Assembly (NCBI GenBank): GCA_030386875.1
Contig: CM059566.1
Location: 41,452,068-41,516,067 of the forward strand
Direction: 5' to 3'
Source: Morinoia aosen
Lineage: Eukaryota > Arthropoda > Malacostraca > Amphipoda > Talitridae
DNA: 64,000 nt
In this document: piece after piece, positions 1 through 13,140 of the stretch
Position numbering within the stretch: position 1 is the first letter of the stretch
Layout of the letters: each line of letters starts with the position of its first letter
The notes under the pieces: model-generated
Told to the model about the DNA's origin: nothing
Databases searched by the model: none
The model's input: the letters and a program-made list of their open reading frames with translations, nothing else
Translations under genes and position numbers: made by a program

Positions 1-219
1 GAACAGCAAGATTGAAATTAATTTATGAAATAAAATTAAAACTGGAGAAGTAAATAATAGATGTTAAAATAATGACAGCAATGAAAAAAGATTGTTCAGC
101 CATTGTCACAAAAAAGCGTATTACAATATAACAATGTTTGTTACAATGGATGGCTGACTGACTGATTGCAGTTAGATTCTTTGCATGGACAACTTCAGAT
201 TATAGTCGGTTCAAACCAC

Positions 220-410
220 TTCAATGACACCAAAGACATTCCAAAGAGAGACACCATTCAAACCATTTAATATATGGAGTTATGAGATAAGGAGAACCTA
301 CGCACTATGTACGTCCCCACACACAACGTATAGACACAGCAAGACTGGAAGAAAGTGATGAAATTACATCACATTTCAAGAAAATAGATGCTGAGAAACT
401 ATCAGTACGT
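220..410 (-). repeat. SINE-like repeat, degenerate copy 1
   Basis: This stretch shares the order of landmarks seen in the better copies further on: an accaaagacattccaaagag start, a caccatt...atatggagtt block, a run of imperfect cgtccc/cacaca sequence and a gacacagcaagac segment. It is the most decayed minus-strand copy of the ~330-bp family described at 11640-12005. No reading frame of interest is present. Confidence 0.5.
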
Positions 411-724
411 TGAAAAGGACGTAGTACAACACAACAGAAAGGAAATATTTCATAACAAGGATTATTCTACCTTCAACTCATTACCGGTTACGAGTTTTTG
501 CCTACTTTGTTGCGCTATGAGGTATTTTTCATTTAAAATTAATAAAACACTATAGCCCCTATAAATATTAGAGAGGCCGAAATTATCCATTTCGGTCAGA
601 AATTATTTCAGAAATGCCGATCAGTAGCCAAGTCCACAGAACTTCCGCAGCCAGTTGTACCGCTACGATGAGGTAAATTACTTGCAAAATCATTCCGCAG
701 CTCAAAAATTAACGTCGACTGCAG

Positions 725-1065
725 GGCTGATTGATTGATTACAAATTAGTTGTAGCCTTCCTTTACCATAACAAGGATGTTCAAAGAGAGGTAGGATGAA
801 GGCACCATTTAGTGTGGAGTTAAGGGAACGTGGAACCTATGCACAAAGGGCGTTCCTGCAATGATCCCGTGCGCATAGAAACAGTAAGATAAGAAGGAAG
901 GTTGTGAAACACGATAAAAGTTAAAGAAAAAAGTCATATATGCTGAAAACAGAACAGCAGTGAACCGAAAAAAAAGATAGTCCTTAACAAAATTAAAAAA
1001 CATTATTTCAACAAAAAGAAGGCCTCGCAACTCTCAGCTCTGGACCTCACACTTTTCACCTACTC
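725..1065 (-). repeat. SINE-like repeat, copy 2
   Basis: Minus-strand copy of the ~330-bp family. Visible landmarks, in + strand order, are a gattgattgatt-type tail, tagccttcc, aaagagagg, aaggcaccatttagt, gcatagaaacagtaag, acagcagtgaaccgaaaaa, tttcaacaaaaag and ctcagctctggacctcaca. The short reading frames here are by-products of the repeat. A GATT/AATC microsatellite lies at the edge that would be the 3' end. Confidence 0.75.
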
Positions 1066-1769
1066 GACTGCAGGGCTCTGTGGCGAAGCTCCTGGAGACC
1101 TCGGCCAGATGCGCGCCGTCAGCACAACGTGAGCAAATACCGCAAATCCAATCGTCGCATATTTTTCATGATCTAATAGCGTTTCAGATTATTTATCCAT
1201 GATTTTTTTCTTTTAAAGCAAGCTGGAAATTGTTTCGATGCGATCAATCAATGGTGTTTGCTGCCTTTTGTTTTTATTTAGTCGCCGGGAACAAGCGTTG
1301 ATGTTCAACAAAAAGAACAGTTATTCCTAATCAGAGAACAAAAATCAAGACATGACATTTTTGTTCTCACATGACACGAGCCCACTTGTTTATAATCATA
1401 TTAGATACTAAGTGCAAAAGATATCCTGAGCTCAACTCACCACATGCATTTTGTACAAAGTTTGACAAGCCACTCAGGGAAACGCGTACACAAAATGATC
1501 AGAAAACTCAGCCGAATAAAAATAATTCAGATTATTGAAAAAGCTGACAGTAAAATTTCTAGGCACGCGGCTTTTTGCATGTCTAGAAATATACGAAGAA
1601 AACATTATAGGGCAGTATGAAATTTACAGACACGAGAAGATTTCGTTCATTACACGGAAGTGCACTAAATTCTACAAACGAAGAATCAATAAGTCGCGAG
1701 GGCGACATGCGGAAATACTTCGAAATAGACTGATAAGATGGCAAAAGGTATAAAGGCGCAACAGTGAGG

Positions 1770-2105
1770 CCTACTCTTGGGCTGACTGATTGATGGTAAG
1801 TTAATTTCAGTGTCCCTTACGACAACAAAGGAGGATGAAGACGCCATTTAGTATGGAGTTTGAGAGAACACGGAATCTACGCACGAGGTGTGTTCCCGCA
1901 CAGGATCCCCAGCGCAAAGAAACAGCAAGGTTAAGAAACAAGATAAAATTTGAAAAAAAGGCGTTGAAAACCAGGACAGCAGTAAACCAAAGAAAGACAG
2001 TTCTTGTAAGAAAGCAAAATTTTATTTCAACAAAAAAAGCCTATTTCTCAACTCGGGACTGCACATTTAATCGTTGGAAGTGGTAATTACCATAGATACT
2101 ACAGT
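1770..2105 (-). repeat. SINE-like repeat, copy 3
   Basis: Minus-strand copy of the same family: gactgattgatgg tail, gccatttagtatggag, gcaaagaaacagcaag, aggacagcagtaaacc, tttatttcaacaaaaaa and a closing taattaccatagatac segment. It abuts the minisatellite that follows. Open frames at 1835-2086 and 2074-2313 lie in this repeat and the minisatellite and I do not regard them as genes. Confidence 0.75.
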
Positions 2106-2144
2106 CTTGCTTTGCTACCCAAGTGATGATATACAGAGCACTCA

Positions 2145-2475
2145 AAGCACGGTAGGACTGCTCGACCCATGGTCATACAGGTCTCTAAAGAACAGAAAGG
2201 TGTTACTGGACACCTTGGCCAGTAGGTATCAAAAGCAAGGAATGGTATTCCTAGGTCAGATAGGTAGGTATCAAAACCACGCAAAGGTGCTTCTCGACAC
2301 TGTAGTCAGGTAGGTCCTGAAGCACGGAAAGATGCTTCTGGAAACTTTAGTCGACCAGGAAAATATCCAAGGCACGGAAAGATACTACTGGATCCTAGGC
2401 CGGCCAGGTAGGTGCCCAAGGCACGGAAAGACACTACTGGATTCCTAGGCCAGCCAGGTAGATGCCCAATTCACG
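2145..2475. repeat. Minisatellite, about seven 42-50-bp units
   Basis: About seven imperfect tandem units each contain a version of aaggcacggaaaga-n-actactgga followed by taggccagccaggtaggt. The last two units (from about 2370) are nearly identical, while the first three are clearly diverged. The gradient suggests the array grew or was homogenised at its right end. Confidence 0.75.
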
Positions 2476-2699
2476 AGAGGACTACAGAACAAAGACGTCA
2501 GTGTACGCGCCAAGTACAATGGACACGGCGCCGTATTTCGACACAATGGCGCGCCACCGAGAGAAACTCTCCATACGAAAACAGTCGCATGGAGAACACG
2601 GATGGAAATTCACCCGACTTATATAAGTATACACTGACTCTGCACGAAAATTTTATATTAAACACTATAAATGTAAGAAGGCCGTCACCATTTTAATTA

Positions 2700-5600
2700 C
2701 TTAAGCACATTCAAATGAACTGAAATTTTCTTTTTTGAAATGAGAAGCAACACCTGCTATACTTGCAACTGCAACAAATCCGATTGTGCTTGATAGCACT
2801 ATGAGCTGACGAGCAAAATCACTGCGCATGAGAGTCCACGATGAATTGAACAGTCTCAATAATCGCCTTTAAAAGGCTACAAGTTTATTTTCTCCCTTTA
2901 TAGTGAAACTCGCAAGTATTTCACTATCATGGGAAAGGTAAACTGAAAGAAATATTATCCATTGGCACGAATGGATTAGTGTAAATGGATAACGTCTGGA
3001 GCTCGAATTGTTATCGCGTCTACTGACACGAGTGGCCGCGACAGACAATCCACAGTAAAAATCATTTGGTAGTTCTCATAAGATTGCAACACCTCAATAG
3101 TAAGAGTTTTGTACGCTACACTGCACTCGAATCCTGACACGCTGCTGTGTCAGACACGAGAAACGGGAGAATTACACCTTTTCTCGCTGATAAATAGTTC
3201 TAAAACGATAGAACCTTCAAGGTTCCATTTTTTACCGAGATCGCATGGTTAACAATGACTCTAAAAACGTGATACACCACCCAACACCCGCATTTTACAG
3301 AATGTAAATGACAAAATAATTCAACATTAATACCCCTTCTCAACAGAGTTTAATGAAAACTCTTACACCAGAAGCATGTCTTCCAACTCGTGGTGGGACG
3401 AAATCAAATTTCATCAAAATTTCAGCCACCCATCCCTATACGTTAACGAAACCTAGTTTGATATTTTTCGTTAGTTAAATAGCCAGCAATCAACTATAGC
3501 ATAAAACATTTTGTCGATGTTTATTGTATTATTTACGAGAATGATAAATTACCCAAACGTTCGAGGGAGGTCAAGCTGCTTGATGTATTTCTACTGCTTA
3601 TAAAACCATTAAAAAGGCACATTCCTCCAGCCTGTAAAGTGAATGTTCTCAACTGTATCATCGTTGATTGGCTAAACCCATTGGCATGGTTGGGTAACAG
3701 ATTATGAACTAAAAGAGAGTAACTGAAATATTAACTAATTATGAAAAATTGAAACAACTTTACAGGCATTCAATAGTTCTGATTTTAAGCTTGAATTATC
3801 AACCCGTAAGGAACATATCTTCGTATCAAGCACCTTCACTTGGTAAGATATAAATTACATGATTTATATATTCGCGTAAGTATTTTCAAGTTTATTCAGA
3901 GGCATATCCAGAAATGAAATTGGTAACATGATCGCATAAGGTTGATTTGCGCTGCTATTTGGTAAATGCTGCTACATATACGTATAATGCTGGAAGAATC
4001 GTTCAAGGTATCGAAATTGAGCTTGAATTTCGATGCCGAATAAACTCTGGTAATCCAATTCTCACGATACTTATCGGGTTATCCGTCTCGTCACTAATTC
4101 CAATGTATGAGAATACCATACAATTGAATCGAATCAACCTACTGTCACCTTTTTTACTTCATTGATTTAACGCCACAAGGTGATAACAGAAATATTTGCC
4201 CTATATATAGAAATGACGAATAGGGAATATCGAACACACCGATGAAACGCCTCTGTGGCGTCTAGGGTGGTTAAACGTCCTATATAATTATAATTCCTCG
4301 GTTCAAATTTTTAGCTTGACTTACGTAATTTCAATAACTATTAACACTTATTTCGCGCATACAACCGCTTATTTCTCCCATTTATGCAAGTAACAAAACT
4401 TAACTTCAAGCTACCTAGCCGAAAAGAATCGGTTAGAAATTCCTCTTACAAAAGACACACCATCTGCCTGCGCGCCGTGAGGTCTTTGGGTTGCAATCGA
4501 AGACTTTTGCGCACTATTGTTCACCACTACCCTGATCCATGGCCGAAACTAGCCATTATAGGAAAAAGTAAGTGATACCACGGGGTTCTTATTGATTTCC
4601 GTTACATCACAAGTTTTCCGTAGATATAGATATACTAGTTTGTACGCATCATCCTCTAGCAAAGAGTACAAGAACAATTTTTGTTAGTTACGGAGTCGAT
4701 TCAATGACTGAGTGTATTTTTGTTACCGGCTGGTTTACGAGTCGCACGTTCTTTTTTATTACGACCCAAAAACAAAGTTATCATGTACAATACTACAATA
4801 GTGTATAATTGACGCATAAAAAGGTATTTTATGGCATCATGAAGCATTTCTTCAATTCACTGTCAATATCGATGGTTCATCCAGATAGCATAGGTAGGTA
4901 GGACATAATATAACAGGTAATTAAGCCACAATTTGAAGATATCATTTACGTGCCATCTGCATAATAGAGCTGTTCAGTTCTTTTGGTAGGTTCGCGTTTC
5001 AGCAAGCCCCTCAGTCAACGTTGAAACTTCCGTGCTTGGAAAAAGTAGTCAGAAATGGATTACTATGCGGTAGGGTAATATTTACAGAAATATCTACATG
5101 AAAAGAAACACTTCTATAACACTCATTCAAACCAATCACAACGCTAAAGTTGAATAAAAAAGTGAACACAGTGGAGATGAGAAATTACATTTTACAAAAG
5201 TACATCATAAAATTTGAAAAAATTGTGGTTAAATAATTAACCCATCATTGCAGGGATAAAATTAACGGGCAGAGAGGTCTTTAAAACCATAGATACATAA
5301 ATAATGGGAAACTAAATACAAGTTCGCATGTAATTTCCGTATTCTTAACAAAGAACAAGAATTCGTAACGAAATCTCGCGACATAGACATGCTGTTAATT
5401 CATTAAATAAAATAGGAGTAAATTTCATAATAAATTTGCTTACATGACAGCAAGAAAACATTGAAAATTCATGATATTCATATACAAACAGCGCAAATGT
5501 AGAGAAGTTATCAAGATAACGTGGTAAATAACCTCACACTATAAATGTCAACTTTAGTTGGTAATAAAATTCAACTGATCATTTTGCCCATAACGTAAAA

Positions 5601-6036
5601 GCCTAAACTTGAGACTTTCTTTTTCTTTCCAGCGAACAAGCGAACGTATACGACGTCCGGGATCCCGTTCTTTATTGAAAACACTTATGTCCGCCAGCAG
5701 TTTTTGATGCGCACCGATTAAAATCACAGCAATGTTATCTCGTGGCTCGCACCACTTCAAGAAAATGTAACTGCTGTCAACGCATGAAACGTAAATGATC
5801 ATACAAGCAAATTTCCAGACGCTGAGATTGCAAAAGGCACCGAAGGCAGGTGGCTCATGACAAACGACTGTCATTAAATTTTCACAAAGTATAAAATAAT
5901 AAAATTTCCTCAACATGGTTTTCTTGCTATGTCGGCCGCTCACATCGTGGGAAGTTCAATATTTTAAAAGTTAGTACGTAACAAAATAAACCCTTTTCCA
6001 CAGAGAAAAGAGAGATCATTCTACAGAACTTACCTA
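2700..6036. other. Unassigned non-coding stretch (probably KANSL1 intron)
   Basis: I see no recognisable gene, RNA gene or well-defined repeat here. The longest open frame is a 129-codon one on the minus strand at 5554-5943, with no domain I know and no obvious splice context. If KANSL1 continues to the left of 18089, this stretch is part of its intron. Confidence 0.4.
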
Positions 6037-6078
6037 CACTGTAAAAAATGCCCGTGAAATTCACGGGTAAACACCGTA
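6037..6078 (+). repeat. Left terminal inverted repeat of the CACTG element
   Basis: CACTGTAAAAAATGCC is followed by CGTGAAATTCACGGG, itself a small palindrome. It pairs with the right terminus at 17095-17134 over roughly 40 bases with a few mismatches and indels. Further copies of the CACGG/CCGTG motif continue to about 6160. Confidence 0.7.
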
Positions 6079-7239
6079 GAAATCACGGTTTTTAACTGTG
6101 AGGCATATTTTACAGTTAAACACTGGGTCTCAATCCAATAACGGTAGAACACCGTTATTGGCTATTACAAGTAGATTTCCAATCAATGAAATAAATGAAA
6201 GTAATTTTGTTCAATTTGAGCATAAAATGACTTGAACGAATGTTGCCTAGTTACTATAAACTTCATTAGGTATGTATTGTTCATGCAATAAAAATCATAC
6301 GAGAAATGAATGAATAATCAATATCTAGGAACTTTCCTTCCCATAACGGAAATGCGTATGATCATTCTAATTATCGATTGATTAAATTTATTGTATTTTC
6401 CTCTTACATCAGTTTTATTTGTGGTATTTTAGGCTTTAAAAGGTTGAAGATTGAACTATCCTTTCGAAAATATTGGTTTCCTGTTATATTTTACCACTGC
6501 GCTGTTTCTCAATTTATGAAGCTTTAATAAATATCATAAGGCAAGAAATATGAATTTTCTTCAAATGTTTTGTTACAATAAATGTATTGGTAAATTAATA
6601 ACTGAAAAGCTAACACCGTGTTAATAGTATTGGAACTACTATCCCCGATGGAATTGTGTTTGCGCGGCAACTTGGCAAGTAGAAAGCCGTTGGAATTGTG
6701 CGAGAGGTGTTAAAGTCTCAGTTATTGCTTTCCAGCAAATGTGTTTTATTCTCACCACCGGAGTATAATAATTTGACAGTGCTTCTCTCACATTGATAGC
6801 TATCATATAGAGTTCATGAGTGGGGGTTTTGATTTAAGCGTACGTTTACTATTGATTATCGTAAAGTACAGGCAGTGATCGTGTTAATCTACTCACACAT
6901 ATAGGCTAGTATAACTATCGGAATTAAGTCTTGTTAGAATGCTGTTGAGTGATTTTATCGTCCCTTAATTCTCCCCACTTATTTTGTGAGTTTCCAATTT
7001 GGACCAATTTAGTTGTAAAAAAGACTTGTGGTCGTGTACTTTAACCATACTTTTTTTATCCTGGTGTTCGAATTTACATTTACATTTTTTAGTTCAAATG
7101 TAGATTGTCAACTCAAATCGGCAAAGAGAAGTAGACATACTGCCAATGCCATTTATTGTTAACATATAGATTTTATTGAGTGTATAAATTACGAGTTCAT
7201 TATAACGTTCTCAAATTATTATTAAAATATATCTCAAAA

Positions 7240-7596
7240 ATGCACAACCCTAATGTGTTGGGAGAGGGTAGTCTGAGGCCCCATTATAATTGTCCATTCT
7301 GTGGTAAAGTATCTAAATCATTGGCAGGGTATGTTAGCCATTTTGCATTCCATAAAAGCTTATGTAATGTTGCATATCCATGTTCATTTGAAAAATGTCT
7401 TAGAAAATTTAAATCATATGCTGGATTCCGAGCGCATATTTTGCGGGAACATGGGAAGAAGTTGTCAAATAGCATCCAAAATGAGCATCAAAGATCTCCA
7501 GATACTCGTCTGCAGTGTAATCTACAACATTGCCATCAAATTTGTCCCCATTTAAATGCTTTGCTCCAACATCTAAATAATCATCAAAGATGGTGA
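7240..7596 (+). pseudogene. C2H2 zinc-finger exon of the CACTG element
   Basis: The open frame extends upstream of 7240, but the first ATG is at 7240, giving 118 codons. Three C2H2 fingers are visible: CPFC with an HFAFH pair, CSFEKC with an HILREH pair, and CNLQHC with an HLNNH pair. The spacing CxxxxC in fingers two and three (C-x4-C) is typical of transposase and BED-adjacent fingers rather than KRAB-type arrays. The frame is lost at 7590-7596, and a fourth finger follows in another frame up to about 7700. It would be the DNA-binding N-terminus of the element's transposase. Confidence 0.65.
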
Positions 7597-10149
7597 AATC
7601 ATTAGGTGTCATATTAAAAATTGTGATAAAAAATTATTTTCAAAAATTTCTAGTTTAATAAGTCGTCATATTAGAAATCATCATGGATGTTCTCATAATT
7701 AGGTTGCCTTGAAACATATAATATCACCCCGTGTACATGAAGGCAGTGTTGATATTCAGTAGCACTTTCAGCTCATGAAGTTTGCTCTGGTGTATCTGAT
7801 GCTAGTGACAAACCTGATACTAGAGAGACAGATGAGAGAATGGAAAATAGTGATGAAAATTTAGGTAACAATGATGTAGAAGCATTTTATTTGAAAAATC
7901 TTGCATTGTTTTTTCTCAAATTGCAGGCATAATTATTACTTCCATCATCTACCATCCAGCATATCATTAAAGAATTTCATGAAATTCACCAACAAGGACA
8001 GACATTTTTGTGCTCTAAAGTAATCGCAAAATTAAAACATTAAACTGACATTCCTGATGACAAGTTAAAAGAAATTGAAAAATTAATCACCAATGCAGAT
8101 CTGTTTCAATGTACATCAAAAAGTTTCAGAGCTAACTTCAAATGTAAAATAACTTTCAAAGAATTATTTAATTAAAGTCCCTGAAGGTGTCTTGGTTTAT
8201 TTTCTTGTGAGGAAGCATCTGTCATTTTTTGATTTCAGCCTTCATGTCCAAATTTTCACTTCCCATGGTCAGGTTCCAAAATCTTATGATTATGTGAGTT
8301 ATTCAGACCTTCATGATTATTACCCTCTTTAAGGGTATGAGAAGAGCTTTGGAACATTATTGATTCCTCTCAAGCACAATAGTTTTTTGAAGTGATTATG
8401 TCAATCTCAATAAAAGAGAGCATATTTCAAGAGTTGCCAAACCTGGCAAGTGGTACCGTTGATGGCATACTTCAGGTGCTCACTGAAGCTGGTGTGGAAA
8501 CTAGGGATGACCTGAGTCTTGAAGAGGATGACCTTCGCCCAATCCTGAGGCTGATCCAAATTCGCAAGCTAAGAAATTTCTGAAGATATGCTTTGGGTAA
8601 GTAAATTTAGTTGTGTGGGGGCACCAACTGTGTATCGATGATTATTTATGGATATATTATCAGATAATTAATTGCATTTCCTGAGAAATTCTTCCTAAAA
8701 CCAGAATGCTAAGGTAAAAAAAGAGATTTTGGATTGTTGTTTTCCTAACTTCATTTTTGTGTTTTCAACCAGTAAAAATGTTAAAATAAAAGTAAAATTG
8801 TTTTCATTTCTTTAGCTATTAAATTTCATCAGAAATAAAGTTGCATGTGTGTGAACTAGCTAATTACAGAGTGCTTAGTATTGTTTTATTTTTGGTTTGA
8901 CAAATTGTAAAAAATTCAAGTAATTACTTTTGTCACATACCTGTAAACTTTTCTGAAGCCTTGTCCTATTTAGTCGACAATGTACACAGGTTTTCTTGAA
9001 ATCAATGTGAAATGAAATAACCATTGATGAATTTAAAAAATGCAATACTGTAGGTAGAAACTTCTTAACATTTGATTTTTTAGGAGTTGAATTGAATTCA
9101 TTAATTTTTAGTAGTGTGTTGGAATGAATATAAGTCAGTCTTTTAATGCTTGATGTTTGAATTATGAGATTCATTCAACGCTTGACTTATCGGCTAAATA
9201 CAATGAAAAAATATGTTACTGCTTAATTTGTGCAACATGGGATGTAATCTTTTACTTGTGTTGGAATCACTTACATTTTTCTATAAGTGTGAAATTTTAT
9301 GTGAATTACTAAACATAAGCAAGAAAAATTGTCTTCTGTTATCTGCTAGTTTATATAACATTTAAACAATGTAATGTATTGAAGTTAGTGTGAAAATGAT
9401 TATTCTGCATCACTATATAGTAAGGGCTAGTTGCTTAGTGAAGTTGTGAGAAAAATTTTAAGAAAAATTTAAAACTCAGTCTAGTTCAAGTGGGTATTTT
9501 TTCAATGCTGTTTTACCACTGCTGATCAATTTACATCTGGTCTTTTTTATCACAGTTGCATTGGTTATTGAAGATTTCCCCTTTTTTCTTTTACTTTTGT
9601 AGTGCCAATAGAAAGAGTGAGTTCTTTAGTACCAATTCACTCCAGAGGAGAAGTTCAGTTTCAGCTGAGTGCATATGTCATTATTTGAAAAAAATTAATA
9701 ATCAAACCTCACTTTTACTCAGTGTTTTGAACTACATGATCTAAAAATTTCTTACTTGTGTTCAGTTCAAATTTTTGAGTGCAAGCAAAGGAGGGGAAGT
9801 AATGCATCATAGTGAACAAAACTGTCCGGAATATTGTTGACTTGCCAGGTTGCAGTAGCCCAAGTTGCCTTCAGCTAATTAAATTTGTGGGTAAAGTGGC
9901 AAATAGAGATTGTTCACAGATATTTCTCATAAGTTCAGGAACTCATCTAGCACGACTCCGGAAGAATGGTGGAGGTCAAAGAAAAAGAACTGACAACATC
10001 AAATATAGTTACTAAGAGGTTTATACATTTTTTGTGTACCTCCAAGAGTGCCGTTTGTGTTTGAAATATTCAAGCCATACAATTATGCATAATTTTATGA
10101 CACTTGAAAAAAAATGATTGTATGTGGTACTTAATGTTCTATTGTTTCT

Positions 10150-10510
10150 ATTGCCCCTCAGGGGGATACAACTATTGTATCTGTGGGAATTAGCACTCCC
10201 AGGGGGACTTTGTGAGGGCCCGAGCTAAAGGTTAGGTAGGTCCTTTTTGTTGAAATAGAATAAGTTTTGTTTTGATACGTACCATCTTTTTTCGGTTCAC
10301 TGCTGTCCTGTTTTTTCAGCACCTACTACTTTCTTCTTCAACTTTTTCTTGCTTCATAATCTTTCTCAACTTACTGTTTCTATGCCCCTTCTGCATAGAT
10401 TCCTCATTCTCTAATCTCCATACTAAATGGTGCCTTCCTCCTTCCTCTCTTTGATACGTTTTTTTTGTAGCGGTTAGGGAGGCTTAAACTAACTTATAAT
10501 CTTAATCTTA
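10150..10510 (+). repeat. SINE-like repeat, copy 4
   Basis: Plus-strand copy: cctcagggggatacaactattg, gaattagcactcccaggggg, gggcccgagct, tttttgttgaaatag, tttttcggttcactgctgtcctg, cagcacctactactttcttc, and gcggttagggaggcttaaact near the 3' end, followed by a taatcttaatctta tail. It is one of the three clearest copies, with those at 11640 and 14275. Confidence 0.8.
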
Positions 10511-10554
10511 TTATTTCTATTGATATCAGTGTTCCAGGGGATGATAAGTTCTTT

Positions 10555-10800
10555 CTTTGGCTAGTTACTTTTTTACTTTTAGTTCACTTTTGGTTCACTG
10601 TTGCTTGTTTCTGCTTCCATCCATTTATTCTTCACCTCTCATCTGGTTTTGTGAATTGCTTCCAAATTTATTTCTATGCCCTAGATGTGGGGGCATATCT
10701 TGTGCATAGATTTTCATGTCCCCTGATACCATATTATATGATGCCTCCCTCTCTTTGAAACACCCTTGTTGTGTGATTAGGGAGAGTCAGAATTGACTAG
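10555..10800 (+). repeat. SINE-like repeat, copy 5 (diverged, 5'-truncated)
   Basis: Only the second half of the consensus is traceable: cttttggttcactgttgc, tttctatgccctagatg, tgatgcctccctctctttgaaac and tgtgtgattagggagagtcag. The tgttgaaat portion is missing. It is substantially more diverged than copy 4 immediately upstream, so the two are separate insertions of different age. Confidence 0.55.
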
Positions 10801-11268
10801 AATTATACTATGAGTTACTTCAGAAGTTGATTTTCTTATTTGCAATATAATTTATAAAAAATTTTGTTGCTCAAAAAATAAACAGATCTCCTATTTCTCC
10901 AAAAATTCACAAACCAATTGATAAAAGAAATTGCTATGTAAATATTGAAAATCAATATTAGGAAATTAAAGTATTTTTAGAAATATTAAATTGTATTAGA
11001 ATTGAAGTGAGGAGTTCCAAAGTGAACCACCAAAAACTCCCTACATTTCCCTTTTTCATAGTAGCTAATAGAACATTTCTCTTTTTAGAGAGCTAGTGAA
11101 TGAATGAGTTCCTCATGCAGTTTTGAAAACAAAAATATTAGGGGCAGTTGCAGTATTTAATTTCAAATTTTTGACGTTTATTGTATTTGTATTCTTGTTT
11201 AATTTTAGGGACTTAATCATACCGGGACAGTGTTAATTTCATTTTACTATGTATTGTTTTTTTCACAG

Positions 11269-11444
11269 ATGTACAACCTGCTGCAAGTGCATCAGACCTC
11301 AACACTGTAGCTGAACTGCCTGCAAGTGGGATTGGTTCAATGTTTGTTCATCCATTTTGAAGAATTAACAGGAGTTAACATAAGAGATCAAGTGCAGGCG
11401 ACGCAGCACAGCAGAGCACGAAGAATTTTATTGTGGATGGTTAG
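11269..11444 (+). pseudogene. Exon of the CACTG-element transposase gene
   Basis: The exon is bounded by a pyrimidine-rich acceptor (tttttttcacag) and a gtaagt donor. It reads VQPAASASDLNTVAEL and, after a TGA and a one-base shift, EELTGVNIRDQVQ...RRILLWMV. The latter part resembles the region just before the first intron in related zinc-finger transposase genes. Frame disruption at about 11340 shows it is no longer functional. Confidence 0.55.
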
Positions 11445-11639
11445 GTAAGTGAAATCTCGTGACATAATCCAAATCAATATGGATTATAAAAATGCAAAAC
11501 TTAACTCGGGCAACACGCTTTCTGAATTGCCAGGAGCTATTTTGAGTGCCATGGCCTGTTTCAAGGAAAACAAGACGTTATGTTCAAAGTGTTCAAGCTG
11601 AGTACTGCGGATGTTCAAATGTTCATTTTTATAAATTTT

Positions 11640-12005
11640 ATCCATTCAAATTCCCCTCAGGGAGATGAACTATTGTATCTATGGGAATTACCACTCCCGG
11701 GGGAAAATGTGAGGGGCCAAGCTGAGAGTTAGTTAGGCCTTTTTTGTTGAAATAAAATGCTTTTGCTTTGTTAAGGACGACCTTTTTTGGTTCACTGCTG
11801 TCCTGTTTTTCAGCACCTACTACTTTCTTCAACTTTTATCTTGTTTCATGAACTTCTTACTCAACTTACTGTTTCTATACCCCATTTGCATAGATTCTGT
11901 ATTCTCTTATCTCCATGCTAAATGATGCCTTTCTCTCTGTGATACGTTTTTTTGTAGCGGTTAGGGAGGCTTGAACTAACATAAGAGTATAGCTAATCTA
12001 ATCTA
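11640..12005 (+). repeat. SINE-like repeat, copy 6 (good reference copy)
   Basis: Runs from ccattcaaattcccctcaggg through gggaattaccactcccgggg, gccaagctgagagttag, ttttttgttgaaataaaa, ttttggttcactgctgtcctg, tttctata/tgcatagattctg, tctccatgctaaatgatgcc and gcggttagggaggcttgaac. It ends in a ctaatctaatctaa tail. A short pentanucleotide (TAATC)n 3' tail and fixed orientation are the reasons I call it SINE-like. I cannot find convincing RNA polymerase III A and B boxes, so a MITE or a LINE-tail derivative remains possible. Confidence 0.8.
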
Positions 12006-13140
12006 ACCATTCAATCTTCATTCAAATCCATAGAAGCTTATAATATCAGCAACTCTCCTATATCCTTTCATGCATATATTTCTTGCATTATTTCCAGTGC
12101 TTTCATTATTTTCTAATTTTTTCCATAAACATAAGTGCCAAAATTCAACATAGTAGTGCTGTGTCTGCTTAAATTATCCTGGAGTGTTATGAAATTTGAT
12201 GTGCTGGCTATGATGGAAAATTTTGCGTTCATTTCAAGGCGGGATTCCTTCAAGTTAAGTTTCTTCTACTCTTAGTTATAAGCTTAACAATATTAAAACA
12301 ACCCTTGCGGAGACTTTCTACTAAATCATCTACGCCACTGAGAAAAATGTGCTAATCATTATATTTTATTGCAGGATGAGAAGTCCGTGCAGGAGATGGA
12401 GGATTCTAGACTCCATCTGCACCCTCTCACATTGTAATAAATGGTATGTAACACAACATACCTGCCTCAATGTAAGAGAGTACATTTTAACCTTTGCCAC
12501 TAAATTTTACCCCCGTGGGGTATCTTGATACTTAGTTAATTCCACCATTTCATCAGATAACCTCCAAAAGCTGGTATGAAGTATTTAAAAAAATAATTTG
12601 AGGCCGACCTGGACGGTGTCTTATCAATACAGCCAATCGTGAATGAATTCCATGCCACGCTTTGATTGATATTTTTCGTCTGGTGTCATTTTATTGAAAT
12701 ATATTATAACAATTTTTATAAATCTTGGAAACTTTTCCGAAAACTTTCAACAGAATGATCAACTTGACGAAATTGTCATTTCAATATATACGCTATAGAA
12801 TGGAAATACAACGCACATATTTCCGAGTCAAGAGTCTTCATAGAAGGCAAAAAAGTATCAAGAGCTGATATTTCATTATATGTGGCCAAGCATTTTGAAC
12901 CAACCAGCAGGAAAAATTACATTTTCTTCCATGGCTAGCTTAATTAATGATTTTGAGAATAAGAATGGATTCAAGATCCAAAATGCAAGCTTTGTATGAG
13001 TTTTATTCACGAATATAAGAATGTATTGTAATCGAAATTTTTTGTAACAGATTTTCTTTATCTTTAGTAGGAGTGAAACACAGTTTTTTCGCACCAACTT
13101 AGGACCACATCAGGTTTGTTGATGAGCGTTTGTGTTGCAG

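Larger units (their letters stand above)
8700..11268. other. Intron of the CACTG-element gene with SINE-like copies
   Basis: AT-rich sequence between the donor at 8597 and the acceptor at 11268. Apart from SINE-like copies at 10150-10510 and 10555-10800 I see nothing recognisable; the short minus-strand frame at 8875-9174 has no features of a gene. Confidence 0.5.

Noticed and set aside
11638-11832. 64-codon minus-strand frame as a small gene
   Set aside because: It falls entirely inside a SINE-like copy and is broken in the other copies.
12375-12440. Additional transposase exon between acceptor ttgcag and donor gtatgt
   Set aside because: The borders are plausible, but the frame has two consecutive stops and no recognisable motif, so I did not annotate it.
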